A DNA stretch of 64,000 nt from DATIUV01 sp049322755. GTDB taxonomy: Bacteria; Pseudomonadota; Gammaproteobacteria; Burkholderiales; UBA6910. The position numbers and the translations under genes are program-made. Where the stretch lies: contig JBMOQX010000039.1 of assembly GCA_049322755.1 (NCBI GenBank), positions 1 through 64,000 on the forward strand. Direction: 5' to 3'. The notes below the pieces were generated by a model, which was not told where the DNA came from, searched no databases, and saw only the letters and a program-made list of their open reading frames with translations. Positions 7,104 to 17,872 of this stretch are shown piece by piece (positions within the stretch are counted from its first letter, which is position 1; each line of letters starts with the position of its first letter).

Positions 7104-7412
7104 ATGCGTGACGAGGACATCCTGATCGGCAGCCTGCTGGAAGAATCCTGGCTGACCCTGGAGCAGGTGGCAGCGGCGTGCCGGGTGGAGCCGCAGTGGC
7201 TGCTGCAGCACATCGAGGAGGGGTTGCTGCCCCAGGTCGAGTGCGTCGGCGGCACCTGGCGCTTCTCCAGCACCACCCTGCTGCGGGTCCGGCGCATGCG
7301 CCGGCTGGAGCAGGACTTCGACGCGGTGCCGGAGCTGGCGGCCCTGGTGGCCGACGCGCTGGAAGAACTGGACGCGCTGCGGACAAAGCTGCGCCGCGCC
7401 GGGCTGGAGTAG
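7104..7412 (+). CDS. cbpM: Chaperone modulator CbpM
   Basis: This 102-residue protein has the MerR-like helical fold of CbpM: an N-terminal helix-turn-helix-like part (WLTLEQVAAACRVEPQWLLQ), the GTWRFSSTTLLRVRRMRRLE segment, and a C-terminal helix. In E. coli CbpM binds the J domain of CbpA and keeps it from stimulating DnaK. The tight coupling to cbpA supports the same role here. The next gene starts 7 bp downstream, so the whole rightward arm is probably one operon. Confidence 0.92.
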   Translation: MRDEDILIGSLLEESWLTLEQVAAACRVEPQWLLQHIEEGLLPQVECVGGTWRFSSTTLLRVRRMRRLEQDFDAVPELAALVADALEELDALRTKLRRAGLE

Positions 7413-7419
7413 CCGGGCC

Positions 7420-8361
7420 ATGGCGACGGTACAGGCACGCCGCCACGCCGCGGTGAACCGGCTCCAGACCCTGCTGCTGGTGGCCGCGCTGCTGGGCATC
7501 TGCGCCCTCGCCGGCGGGCTGCTGTTCGGCCCCGAGGGCATGGTGGCCGTGCTGGTCGCCGCGGGCATCGCCCTGCTGCTGGCGCCGACGGCCTCCGCGC
7601 GCGTGACCCTGGCGCTCTATCGGGCCCGGCCCCTGCTGCCCCAGGAAGCACCCGGGCTGTGGCGCGCCGTCGAGGAGCTCGCCGCCCGCGCCGGGCTCCC
7701 GGCCGTGCCGAAGCTGCACTATATGCCCAGCGGCGTGGTCAACGCGTTCACCGTCGGCAACCCGGTCCGCAGCGCGATCGTGCTCACCGACGGGCTTCTG
7801 CGCACCCTGACGCTGCGCGAGATCGCCGGCGTGCTGGCCCACGAGATCGCCCACATCGCCCACGGCGACCTGCGCGTCATGGGGCTCGCCGATTACGTCA
7901 GCCGGATCACCAGCGTGCTGGCGCTCACCGGCCAGCTGCTCCTGCTGGCGGCGCTGCCGGCCGTCGCGTTCGGCACGGTGGACGTCAGCTGGGCGGGCCT
8001 GCTGCTCCTGGCGGTGTCGCCGCACCTGGCCCTGCTGGCCCAGCTCGGGCTCTCGCGGGTTCGGGAGTACGACGCCGACCTCAAGGCGACGGAGCTTACC
8101 GGCGACCCGGAAGGCCTCGCCTCCGCGCTGGCGCGCATCGAGCGGGTGAGCCGCTCCTGGCACCGCTGGCTGCTGCCCGGCTGGGGCAACCCCGAGCCCT
8201 CCTGGCTGCGCACCCATCCGGCCACCGAGGAGCGCATCCGCCGCCTGCTGTCGCTGGCGCGCTCGTCTGCCTCTCCCTGGCCGGGCGGGCCCGGCGCGCG
8301 GCGGGTCCGGCGCGCTCCCGCGACGCCGCCGCGCCGGCATCCGGGCGGCGTCTGGCGCTGA
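7420..8361 (+). CDS. M48-family membrane zinc metalloprotease
   Basis: The 313-residue protein has two N-terminal hydrophobic helices (about residues 15-60) and the zinc site HEIAH at 141-145. A further hydrophobic pair follows, and then REYDADLKATELTG with the third zinc-ligand glutamate/aspartate region. It resembles HtpX and cuts membrane or misfolded proteins. It is distinct from the true HtpX at 52162-53046 and has an arginine/proline-rich tail. Its place between cbpM and ftsH points to a quality-control role and matches the M48 genes found in heat-resistance islands. Confidence 0.88.
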   Translation: MATVQARRHAAVNRLQTLLLVAALLGICALAGGLLFGPEGMVAVLVAAGIALLLAPTASARVTLALYRARPLLPQEAPGLWRAVEELAARAGLPAVPKLHYMPSGVVNAFTVGNPVRSAIVLTDGLLRTLTLREIAGVLAHEIAHIAHGDLRVMGLADYVSRITSVLALTGQLLLLAALPAVAFGTVDVSWAGLLLLAVSPHLALLAQLGLSRVREYDADLKATELTGDPEGLASALARIERVSRSWHRWLLPGWGNPEPSWLRTHPATEERIRRLLSLARSSASPWPGGPGARRVRRAPATPPRRHPGGVWR

Positions 8362-8379
8362 AGCAAAGGTCGTCGTCCC

Positions 8380-10236
8380 ATGGAACCGAAAACCCGCTGG
8401 AACATCGGCTACTGGATCCTCGCCGCGTTGGCCCTGCTCTTAGTGCAGGAAACCTGGCAGGCGGCGCGCACCGTGGAGCCGGTGCCCTACAGCGAGTTCG
8501 AGCAGGCCCTGGCCGACGGCCGGGTGGCGGAGGTGATTGTTTCCGAGCGCACCGTCGCCGGGAAGCTGAAGCACCCCGACCCCGCCGGCAAGACGGTGAT
8601 CGTCGCCAACCGGGTGGAGCCGGCGCTGGCGGAGCGCCTGTCCCGCTACAACGTGCCGTTCACGCGCGCGGCCGAGAGCACCTTCCTGAGGGACGTCCTG
8701 TCCTGGGTCCTGCCCGCGGTGGTGTTCTTCGCCGTCTGGTTCTTTCTGTTCCGCCACTTCGCCGACCGCCAGGGGATCGGCGGCTTCATGTCCATCGGCA
8801 AGAGCCGGGCCAAGATCTATGTCGAGAAGGACACCGGGGTCACCTTCGCCGACGTCGCCGGCGTCGACGAAGCCAAGGAGGAGCTGCGCGAAGTCGTCGA
8901 CTTCCTGCGCGATCCCCGGGAATACGGCCGGCTGGGCGCCCGCATTCCGAAGGGCGTGCTCCTGGTGGGGCCGCCCGGCACCGGCAAGACGCTGCTGGCA
9001 AAGGCGGTGGCCGGCGAGGCGAAGGTGCCGTTCTTCTCGATCTCCGGCTCGGAGTTCGTCGAGATGTTCGTCGGCGTCGGCGCCGCCCGCGTGCGGGACC
9101 TGTTCGAACAGGCGCGCGCCAAAGCGCCAGCCATCATCTTCATCGACGAGCTGGACGCCCTGGGCCGCGCCCGCGGCGCCCCCGGGCCGGTGGGCGGCCA
9201 CGACGAACGGGAGCAGACGCTGAACCAGCTCCTGGTGGAGATGGACGGCTTCGACACCTCGGTGGGCCTGATCATCGTCGCCGCCACCAACCGGCCGGAG
9301 ATCCTGGATCCGGCGCTGCTGCGCGCCGGCCGCTTCGACCGCCAGGTGCTGGTGGACCGCCCCGACAAGAAGGGCCGCCTCGAGATCCTGAGAGTCCATG
9401 TCAAGCGCATCCGCCTCGACCCCGGCGTGGACCTGGAGCAGGTGGCGGCTCTCACCACCGGGTTCTCCGGCGCCGACCTGGCCAACCTGGTGAACGAGGC
9501 CGCCCTGATGGCGACGCGCCGCCGCGCCGACGCGGTGGCCCTGGAGGACTTCACCCGCGCCGTGGAGCGCATCGTGGCCGGCCTGGAGAAGAAGAACCGG
9601 GTGCTCAATCCGCGCGAGCGGGAAACCGTGGCGTATCACGAGATGGGCCACGCGCTGGTGGCGCTGGCGCTGCCCGGCACCGACCGGGTGCACAAGGTGT
9701 CCATCATCCCGCGCGGCGTCGGGGCCCTGGGCTACACCATCCAGCGCCCCACCGAGGACCGCTACCTGATGACGCGCGAGGAACTGGAGAACAAGATCGC
9801 GGTGCTCCTGGGCGGGCGCGCGGCGGAGAAGCTGGTCTTCGGCGAGCTCTCCACCGGCGCCGCCGACGATCTCGCCAAGGCCACCGACATCGCCCGCGAC
9901 ATGGTGACCCGCTACGGCATGAACGAGGACCTGGGCTACATCGCCTACGAGGCGCAGAAGCCGCGCTTCCTGGACCTGGCGGGAACGACCAGCGGCGGCT
10001 GGTGCGTGGCGGAATCCACCCAGCACCGGATCGACGAGGCGATCCGCACGCTGATCAAGACCGTGTTCCAGCGCGCCTACGGCATCCTGGAGCGCAACCG
10101 GCCGGTGCTGGAACGCTGCGCCCGCGAGCTGCTCGCCCGCGAGACGCTGGACGAGACCGAGATCCGCGCGTTGACCTGCGACCTGGTCCCGGCCGCCGGT
10201 GGCGACACGGCGGCGCCGCAGCGGCACGCCCGGTAA
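8380..10236 (+). CDS. ftsH: ATP-dependent zinc metalloprotease FtsH
   Basis: This 618-residue membrane-anchored AAA+ protease extracts and degrades misfolded membrane and some cytoplasmic proteins. Two transmembrane helices lie near residues 8-24 and 107-127 with a periplasmic domain between them. Walker A is GPPGTGKT (197-204), Walker B is IIFIDELDALG, and the second region of homology ends RAGRFDRQV. The zinc motif is HEMGH (420-424); most FtsH proteins have HEAGH. The third ligand aspartate is in TGAADDLAKAT. Because it sits with chaperone genes rather than with rrmJ/folP, it is probably an accessory FtsH beside a core copy elsewhere. Confidence 0.95.
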   Translation: MEPKTRWNIGYWILAALALLLVQETWQAARTVEPVPYSEFEQALADGRVAEVIVSERTVAGKLKHPDPAGKTVIVANRVEPALAERLSRYNVPFTRAAESTFLRDVLSWVLPAVVFFAVWFFLFRHFADRQGIGGFMSIGKSRAKIYVEKDTGVTFADVAGVDEAKEELREVVDFLRDPREYGRLGARIPKGVLLVGPPGTGKTLLAKAVAGEAKVPFFSISGSEFVEMFVGVGAARVRDLFEQARAKAPAIIFIDELDALGRARGAPGPVGGHDEREQTLNQLLVEMDGFDTSVGLIIVAATNRPEILDPALLRAGRFDRQVLVDRPDKKGRLEILRVHVKRIRLDPGVDLEQVAALTTGFSGADLANLVNEAALMATRRRADAVALEDFTRAVERIVAGLEKKNRVLNPRERETVAYHEMGHALVALALPGTDRVHKVSIIPRGVGALGYTIQRPTEDRYLMTREELENKIAVLLGGRAAEKLVFGELSTGAADDLAKATDIARDMVTRYGMNEDLGYIAYEAQKPRFLDLAGTTSGGWCVAESTQHRIDEAIRTLIKTVFQRAYGILERNRPVLERCARELLARETLDETEIRALTCDLVPAAGGDTAAPQRHAR

Positions 10237-10271
10237 GCGGGCCTGCTGCCGCGCGAGACGGCCGTGCTACG

Positions 10272-11093
10272 ATGCCGGCCATGCCTTCGGCTTCGCTCCC
10301 TGCAAGATCCCCCCAGTTGGGAGCCGCATTCACGGCGCGCGCGATCCTGCTCGGCGAGCGCCTCGACCTGCGCTCGTGGAGCGCTGCCGACGCGCTCGCG
10401 ACGAATCCGCTCACCGTCAGCGTTCACGGCGGCGGCGCCGCCGCGCTGTATCGGTTCGGCGTCGCCGTGTTCTTCGGCATCTCGGCAGCGGAAGAGGTGT
10501 CGTTCCTCCGCCAGCTGGAGCCGTGCGTCGTCAACCGCGATCCGGCGCCGGAAACGGAGTCGCTGCCGGTCCGGGTCGAGGCCGGCGTCAAGGAAGGCCT
10601 GGTCGGCGGCGAGCTCTACCTGGACGAGCCGACGCTGCCGCGGCTGCAGGTGATCGCCGACGTGCTGAGCAAGAGCGCGCTGCTCTCGCTCTACGAGCGC
10701 AAGGTGGCGGGCGAGTTCGACCGCATCGAGCCGCTCGCGGCCGAGCTCGACCGCTCGGGCCGCATCCGCAGCCGCGGCGCCGACCTGCAGAAGATGATCG
10801 GCTCGATGCTGCTGGTGGAAAGCCGCATGGTGGGGCGCGCGGCGATCAGCGACAAGCCGGAGATCCTGTGGGACCACCCGGAGCTGGAGGCCCTCTTCGC
10901 CAAGGTGGAGGACGAGTTCGAGATCCGGCTGCGCGACGCCGCGCTGGAACGCAAGCTGAACCTCATCGCCCGCACCGCCCAGACCGTCGCCCAGATGCTC
11001 ACGGCCAAGCACTCGCTGCGGGTGGAGTGGTACATCGTCATCCTGATCGTGGTGGAGATCCTGCTCACCCTCTACGAGCTGTTTCTCCACTGA
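10272..11093 (+). CDS. RMD1/YagE-family (DUF155) membrane protein
   Basis: The 273-residue product belongs to the RMD1/YagE (DUF155) family. A soluble alpha/beta region carries the family stretch YRFGVAVFFGISAAEEVSFL. A helical segment follows, and the C-terminus is a transmembrane anchor (WYIVILIVVEILLTLYELF). In yeast, relatives are mitochondrial membrane proteins; the bacterial role is unknown. The frame is open far upstream through ftsH, but codon use and homology begin only at the ATG of 10272 (a second ATG lies at 10281). It follows ftsH after 35 bp and may be the last gene of the operon. Confidence 0.85.
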   Translation: MPAMPSASLPARSPQLGAAFTARAILLGERLDLRSWSAADALATNPLTVSVHGGGAAALYRFGVAVFFGISAAEEVSFLRQLEPCVVNRDPAPETESLPVRVEAGVKEGLVGGELYLDEPTLPRLQVIADVLSKSALLSLYERKVAGEFDRIEPLAAELDRSGRIRSRGADLQKMIGSMLLVESRMVGRAAISDKPEILWDHPELEALFAKVEDEFEIRLRDAALERKLNLIARTAQTVAQMLTAKHSLRVEWYIVILIVVEILLTLYELFLH

Positions 11094-11113
11094 CCCCCGC
11101 CGGCGCGCGGCCG

Positions 11114-11998
11114 TCAGGTGTGGCGCTGGACGATGCCCATCAGCTTGTAGGCAAGCAGCGCGGCGGCGAAATCGTAGGCGTGGAAGCCGGGGATGGGGGC
11201 GAATTCCAGGATGTCGAAGCCGATGATGCCCCGCTGGCGCGCCGCCGACTCGAACAGACCCAGGGTCTGGTACCAGCCCAAGCCCCCAGGGACCGGCGTG
11301 CCGGTGGCGGGAAAAACCGACGGGTCGATGCCGTCGACGTCCAGGGTGAAGAAAACCTTGGGCGGGAAATCGTCGGGGAGCGTGAACGAACGCACGTTGT
11401 CCGGCACCAACCGGTCGGCGTCCAGGTAGCGCACCCCGTGCTTCACCCGCGCCTCGCGTTCTTCCTGCGAGTAGGCGCGGTTGCCGAGCTGGAACAGCGG
11501 CACGCCCGCCTCCACCACCCGGCGCATGACGCAGGCATGGGAAAGCTTGCTGCCCTCGTACTCGTCGCGGAGATCCGCGTGGGCGTCGATCTGCACCACG
11601 CCGAAGTCGCCCACGCCGGCGTCGAGATAGCCCTTGATCACGCCCCAGGTGACGGTGTGCTCGCCGCCGAGCACCACCGGCGTCTTGCCCAGTTCCAGGA
11701 TGCGGCGCACTGCGGCGGCGATGGCGTCGATCACCGCGGCGTCGGGGCCGCTGCAGTCGATCGCGGGCCAGGTATAGATGCCTTCCATCCCCGGATCGCT
11801 GGCGCCGTCCCAGCGCTCCAGCTGGCTCGACGCTTCCAGGATCGCAGCCGGCCCCTGCGCAGTGCCGCCGCCGTAGGAAACGGTCTTCTCGTAGGGCACC
11901 GGCAGCACGTGGAAGCGCGCCCGCTCCGGCGCCGGTTCGGGAATCTCCGATTCGAGAAAGCGCGGCAGCCGGCCGGCGGTGGAAGCGGGACGGGTCAT
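11114..11998 (-). CDS. speB: Agmatinase
   Basis: This 294-residue ureohydrolase splits agmatine into putrescine and urea using two manganese ions. Metal-binding motifs of the arginase fold are visible: GGEHTVTWG, DAHADLRDEYEG and DVDGIDPSV. The start at 11998 overlaps the stop of nspC by four bases (ATGA), so the two are translationally coupled. It is the last gene of the speA-dehydrogenase-nspC-speB operon and supplies the putrescine that the two middle enzymes extend to spermidine. Agmatinase rather than another arginase-fold enzyme is inferred mainly from the neighbours. Confidence 0.9.
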   Translation of the reverse strand: MTRPASTAGRLPRFLESEIPEPAPERARFHVLPVPYEKTVSYGGGTAQGPAAILEASSQLERWDGASDPGMEGIYTWPAIDCSGPDAAVIDAIAAAVRRILELGKTPVVLGGEHTVTWGVIKGYLDAGVGDFGVVQIDAHADLRDEYEGSKLSHACVMRRVVEAGVPLFQLGNRAYSQEEREARVKHGVRYLDADRLVPDNVRSFTLPDDFPPKVFFTLDVDGIDPSVFPATGTPVPGGLGWYQTLGLFESAARQRGIIGFDILEFAPIPGFHAYDFAAALLAYKLMGIVQRHT

Positions 11999-13176
11999 GA
12001 CAGTCGGTTCCGGAAGTCCTCGTAGCAGAAGCCGCGCACCACGCGCAGCGCGTCGGTCTGCGAGTTCCAGATCGCGATCGACGGCAGCGGGACGCCGTTG
12101 AACGTCGTGGTCTTCACCATCGTGTAGTGGGCCATGTCCTCGAACATCACGCGCTGTCCGACCTGCAGCGGCGCGGGGAACGAGTAGTCGCCGATCACGT
12201 CGCCGGCGAGGCAGCTCTGGCCGCCGAGGCGGTAGGTGTGGGGGTGATCCCCCGGCAGGCCGGCGCCGATGACGCCGGGGCGATACGGCATCTCCAGCGT
12301 GTCCGGCATGTGGCAGGTGGCGGACGTGTCCAGGATTGCCAATGGCATGCCGTTCCACGGCAGGTCCACCACCTCGGCCACCAGCACGCCGGTGTTGATG
12401 GCAATCGCTTCGCCAGGCTCCAGGTAGAGTTGCACGCCGTGGCGGCGCCGGAAGTCGTTCAGCAGCCGGATCAGGCCGTCGACGTCGTAGTCGTCGCGGG
12501 TGATGTGGTGGCCGCCGCCGAAGTTGATCCACGTCATGCGCGGGATGAACCCGCCGAACCGCTCCTCGAACGCCGCCACCGTGCGCTCGAGCGGCGCCAG
12601 GTTCTGTTCGCACAGCGTGTGGAAATGGAGCCCGCTGATGCCGTCCAGATTGTCCGCGGGAAAGCGCGCTCGCGGCATGCCAAGGCGCGAATACGGCGCG
12701 CAGGGGTCGTACAGCGCCACCGCGCCTTCCGAGTGCTCCGGATTCACCCGCAGCCCGAAGCGCAGCCCCGGCCGCTGGTCTCGCGCCGCCAGCGCCACGG
12801 CGCGGAAACGCTCCCACTGCGAGGCCGAGTTGAACACCACGTGGTCGGAGATCTTCAGCATCTCGGCCAGGTCCGCCTCGGTGAATCCGGGCGAGAACGT
12901 GTGCACCTCGCCGCCGAACTCCTCGCGGCCCAGGCGCGCCTCGTGCAGGCCGCTCGCGCAGGTGCCCTTGAGGTAGCGCATGACGAGCGGCGCCAGGCTC
13001 CACATCGAAAACGCCTTGAGCGCCAGCAGGATCTTCGCGCCGCTTTCCGCCTGCACCCGGCCGAGAATCCGCAGATTCTCCTCCACCGCCACTTCGTCGA
13101 CGACGAAGCACGGCGACGGCACCCGCTGCGGGTCCAGCCGGGCGAAGCTTTCGGCGTGCCTGGGCGAGGTATGCAT
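11995..13176 (-). CDS. nspC: Carboxynorspermidine/carboxyspermidine decarboxylase
   Basis: The 393-residue enzyme is a PLP-dependent, alanine-racemase-fold decarboxylase that converts carboxyspermidine (or carboxynorspermidine) to spermidine (or norspermidine). The PLP lysine lies in ILLALKAFSMW near residue 53. ISGLHFHTLCEQN and WINFGGGHHITRDDYD are family signatures. The C-terminal active-site residues are in GQSCLAGD and FEDMAHYTM. It lies between the matching dehydrogenase and speB. The length is normal for the family. Confidence 0.94.
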   Translation of the reverse strand: MHTSPRHAESFARLDPQRVPSPCFVVDEVAVEENLRILGRVQAESGAKILLALKAFSMWSLAPLVMRYLKGTCASGLHEARLGREEFGGEVHTFSPGFTEADLAEMLKISDHVVFNSASQWERFRAVALAARDQRPGLRFGLRVNPEHSEGAVALYDPCAPYSRLGMPRARFPADNLDGISGLHFHTLCEQNLAPLERTVAAFEERFGGFIPRMTWINFGGGHHITRDDYDVDGLIRLLNDFRRRHGVQLYLEPGEAIAINTGVLVAEVVDLPWNGMPLAILDTSATCHMPDTLEMPYRPGVIGAGLPGDHPHTYRLGGQSCLAGDVIGDYSFPAPLQVGQRVMFEDMAHYTMVKTTTFNGVPLPSIAIWNSQTDALRVVRGFCYEDFRNRLS

Positions 13177-13231
13177 CAGAAAACCAAAAGGCGCGGCGCC
13201 GCGCGGCCCGCGCCTTGCCGAAGAGCCGCAA

Positions 13232-14425
13232 TCATGGAAGCGGCCGGTCGAGCTTGACGACCTTCCACGGCAGCCCGTGACGGTTCATGTCGGCCATGAA
13301 CGGATCGGGATCGAACTGCTCCATGTTGAAGACGCCTTGCCCCCGCCACGCGCCGGTCAGCATCTGCTTGGCGCCGATCATCGCCGGCACGCCGGTGGTG
13401 TACGAGATCGCCTGAGCGCCCACCTCGCGGTACGCCGCCTGGTGGTCGCAGATGTTGTAGAGAAAGGCGACCTTGTCCCTGCCCTTCTTCTTGCCTTTCA
13501 CCAGGCAGCCGATGCAGGTGAGGCCCTTGGTGAGCGGCCCCAGGCTCGACGGGTCGGGCAGCAGCGCCTTGAGGAACTTGAGCGGCACGATCTCGCGGCC
13601 CTCGTACATCACCGGCTCGATGGAGGTCATGCCGACGTTGCCCAGCACCTCCAGGTGCTTGAGGTAGTTGTCGGAGAAGGTCATCCAGAAGCGCGCGCGC
13701 CTGAGCGTCGGGAAGTTCTTGGCGATGGACTCCAGCTCCTCGTGGTAGAGGAGGTAGGCCTTTCTCGGCCCGATGCCGCCGGGAAAATCGAACACCCGGC
13801 TCACCGACAGCGGGTCGGTGGACTTCCACTCGCCGTCTTCCCAGTAGCGGCCGCGCGCGGTCACCTCGCGGATGTTGATCTCGGGGTTGAAATTGGTGGC
13901 GAACGGCTTGCCGTGGACGCCGGCGTTGCAGTCGATGATGTCCAGCGTCTCGATGCTGTCGAACTCGTGCTTCGCCAGGTACGCGGTGAAGACGTTGGTG
14001 GCGCCGGGGTCGAAGCCGCTGCCCAGCAGCGCCATGATGCCCTTGTCCTTGAAGCGCTCGTGGTACGCCCATTGCCAGCTGTACTCGAACCTGGCGGTGT
14101 CGGGCGGCTCGTAGTTGGCGGTGTCCAGGTAGTCGACGCCGGTGGCGAGGCAGGCGTCCATGATGGGCAGGTCCTGGTAGGGCAGCGCCACGTTGATCAC
14201 CAGCGCCGGCTTCTCACGCTCGATCAGCGCGGTCATCTGGCCGACGTCGTCGGCGTCCACCTGCGCGGTCGCGATCCGCCGCTTGATCTGTGCGGCAATC
14301 GCCCGGCACTTGTCTTCGTTGCGGCTCGCCAGCGTGATTTCCGAGAACACCTCCGGCACCTGGGCGCACTTGTGAGCCACCACCTGGCCGACGCCGCCGG
14401 CGCCGACGATCAGAACCTTCGCCAT
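13232..14425 (-). CDS. Carboxyspermidine/carboxynorspermidine dehydrogenase (saccharopine dehydrogenase-like)
   Basis: The 397-residue protein has an N-terminal Rossmann fold with GAGGVGQVVAHKCAQ and a C-terminal saccharopine-dehydrogenase domain (GFDPGATNVFTAYL). It is the partner of NspC. It condenses aspartate semialdehyde with putrescine (or diaminopropane) and reduces the imine with NADPH to the carboxylated polyamine. The start at 14425 is the first ATG of the Rossmann motif; the frame is open upstream across speA but does not code there. It starts 17 bp after the speA stop. Saccharopine dehydrogenase is the alternative by fold, but the operon argues for polyamine synthesis. Confidence 0.92.
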   Translation of the reverse strand: MAKVLIVGAGGVGQVVAHKCAQVPEVFSEITLASRNEDKCRAIAAQIKRRIATAQVDADDVGQMTALIEREKPALVINVALPYQDLPIMDACLATGVDYLDTANYEPPDTARFEYSWQWAYHERFKDKGIMALLGSGFDPGATNVFTAYLAKHEFDSIETLDIIDCNAGVHGKPFATNFNPEINIREVTARGRYWEDGEWKSTDPLSVSRVFDFPGGIGPRKAYLLYHEELESIAKNFPTLRRARFWMTFSDNYLKHLEVLGNVGMTSIEPVMYEGREIVPLKFLKALLPDPSSLGPLTKGLTCIGCLVKGKKKGRDKVAFLYNICDHQAAYREVGAQAISYTTGVPAMIGAKQMLTGAWRGQGVFNMEQFDPDPFMADMNRHGLPWKVVKLDRPLP

Positions 14426-14442
14426 CGAGAACGCTTTCCCCG

Positions 14443-16356
<1,914 letters not shown>

Positions 16357-16677
16357 TTTGCGGGCCTTCCGTGGAGGGGCGGCGCGGGGAGCGCCCGAAG
16401 GGTGCCAATCCTGAACGCAAATATGTTAAAAATCAAGCGCAAATGCCGAGAAATTTCAACTTTTCCCGGCCCGGCGGCGGCTCGCCGATGAGCCGGCACC
16501 GCCGGCGGCCGACGGCGCGACCGGCAATCAGGAATCGCGTGGCTTCAGCAAGTCACGGCCGGTCTGGTCGCGTCGTGCGGGAATCGGCCCGCACCGGCGC
16601 CATACCGTGGCCCCGGCCACCGTGCGCGGTGCCGAGCCAACGCTGCGCGACCGGGCTGATTTCGATGGCGCCGGGGG
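16357..16677. other. Intergenic stretch between speA and the YqjK-like gene
   Basis: No gene is supported here. An A/T-rich patch at about 16420-16450 (leftward TTGATTTTTAACATATTT) probably holds the speA promoter. A long GC-rich inverted repeat at 16471-16505 (CCGGCGG, CGGCTC, loop, GAGCCG, CCGCCGG) may end the leftward transcript arriving from the YqjD-type genes. It lacks a T-run. I see nothing in the remaining 170 bases. Confidence 0.4.
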
Positions 16678-16962
16678 TCAGCGGTGCAGGTCTTGCACGA
16701 AACCGCGCACCGTGCGCAGCGCTCGCCACACGACCCACGCGCGGCCGGCGAGACGCAGCAGGAATCGGGGCCGCGCCACCGCCAGGAGAACGACCGCGCC
16801 AGCGATCCACTCCGGATGCGCGGCAATGCTCCGACCGATCCGGATCAGATCATCGCCGACCGCCGCCAGAGGCCGGTAGCGGTTCAGCCCGTCGGCCAGC
16901 CGGTCGCGCTCGCCCGCGGCCCGGGCCAGCAACTGCGCGCGTCGATCGAGGATGGCCTTCAC
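16678..16962 (-). CDS. YqjK-like small membrane protein
   Basis: This 94-residue protein begins with a charged helix (MKAILDRRAQLLARAAGERD). A single hydrophobic segment follows (WIAGAVVLLAVARPRFLLRL), and the tail is basic. The pattern and the gene order after DUF883 and YqjE genes match the yqjD-yqjE-yqjK locus of E. coli. It directly abuts the stop of the preceding gene, so it is co-translated. Its function is unknown beyond membrane localisation. Confidence 0.7.
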   Translation of the reverse strand: MKAILDRRAQLLARAAGERDRLADGLNRYRPLAAVGDDLIRIGRSIAAHPEWIAGAVVLLAVARPRFLLRLAGRAWVVWRALRTVRGFVQDLHR

Positions 16963-17355
16963 TCAGGATCCGATCCGTTCGCGGTCCTTGGCGAGCTCGC
17001 CAACCGTGACGCGAAACGGCCGCGGCGCGCTGCGCATCCACGCCCGCAACCCGAGGCCGATCACCAGCGCCGCGCCCAGGAACAGTCCGGTGAGCACCCC
17101 CAGCACCAGCACCCGCTGGGTGTCCCAGAACACCACCACCATCAGGATCGCGAGCAGCACGCTGCCGAGGAACAGCACGAACAGGAACAGCGCGCCCCAG
17201 AAGATCAGCGTCAGCAGGCGCAGCCGCTCCTCTTCCAGCTCGGTGCCGAAGATCGCCAGCCGGGTTTCCGCCGCGCCGATGGCAGTGGCGATCAGGCCCT
17301 TGACCGACGCCAGCAGCCCGGAATCGGGCCGCGGCGGCGACGACGGCTCGGCCAT
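16963..17355 (-). CDS. YqjE-like (DUF1469, phage-holin superfamily) membrane protein
   Basis: The 130-residue protein has a soluble N-terminal helix (LIATAIGAAETRLAIFGTEL). Two long hydrophobic helices follow (about residues 48-75 and 82-108), and the C-terminus is basic. This is the DUF1469/YqjE layout, grouped with holin-like proteins by topology; lysis activity is not implied. It is the middle gene of a three-gene leftward operon. Confidence 0.82.
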   Translation of the reverse strand: MAEPSSPPRPDSGLLASVKGLIATAIGAAETRLAIFGTELEEERLRLLTLIFWGALFLFVLFLGSVLLAILMVVVFWDTQRVLVLGVLTGLFLGAALVIGLGLRAWMRSAPRPFRVTVGELAKDRERIGS

Positions 17356-17364
17356 CGCCGGGGC

Positions 17365-17676
17365 TCAGCGGCGGCCGATCAGCAGGCCGACGATGAGTCC
17401 CACGCCCGCGGCGACGCCGACGGCCTTCCACGGCTCCCGGTGCACGAACTCGTCGGTGGCCCGCGCCGCCTGGCGTCCGCGCTCGGCGACCTCGCCTTCC
17501 AGCTCCTTGAGCCGGCCGCGCACCCGATCGAGGCCTTCTTCGGCACGGGCGCGCGCGGCGGCGACCTTCTCGCCGGCCTGCCCGGCGGTGGCGCGCAGCA
17601 GTTCCTCCGCGTCGGCGATGACGAGTTTAAGATCGGCAACGAGCTTGTCCCGAGTCACGTTCTCGGTCTGGTCCAT
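17365..17676 (-). CDS. YqjD/ElaB-like (DUF883) protein
   Basis: The 103-residue protein has a long amphipathic, coiled-coil-prone helix (residues 8-75, rich in Ala, Glu and Arg). A C-terminal membrane anchor follows (WKAVGVAAGVGLIVGLLIGRR) with the GLLIGRR ending typical of YqjD/ElaB. In E. coli these proteins tie ribosomes to the inner membrane in stationary phase. AAGGAGC lies 8 bases before the ATG. It is the first gene of the trio. Confidence 0.88.
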   Translation of the reverse strand: MDQTENVTRDKLVADLKLVIADAEELLRATAGQAGEKVAAARARAEEGLDRVRGRLKELEGEVAERGRQAARATDEFVHREPWKAVGVAAGVGLIVGLLIGRR

Positions 17677-17872
17677 GAGGTGCTCCTTGAGGAAAAAACC
17701 GCTTCCCGAGTGGGAAGCGCGATCGGGTCGAGCCTACCGCTTTTCGAGAACCCGTTCAACCGCGCAGCCGCACTAACCCGATCCGCCCGTGGCCGCGTTC
17801 CACTGCCTGTCCCTTGCGCGATGGCCGCCCGGGTGGCGACACTCGCGTCACATCAACCGGAAAGGAAGCCGC

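Noticed and set aside
7659..10271. Very long open frame through the M48 protease and ftsH genes
   Set aside because: It is arginine/alanine/proline-rich and out of phase with two well-conserved genes; only its last part, from 10272, is a real gene.
4570..11093. Direct identification as the known locus of heat resistance
   Set aside because: ClpK/ClpG, YfdX, HdeD and thioredoxin genes are absent, and the Kef-type gene is 34 kb away; only the theme is shared.
11999..13231. Upstream extension of the agmatinase frame
   Set aside because: It lies over nspC in another frame and has no similarity to known proteins; high GC keeps frames open.
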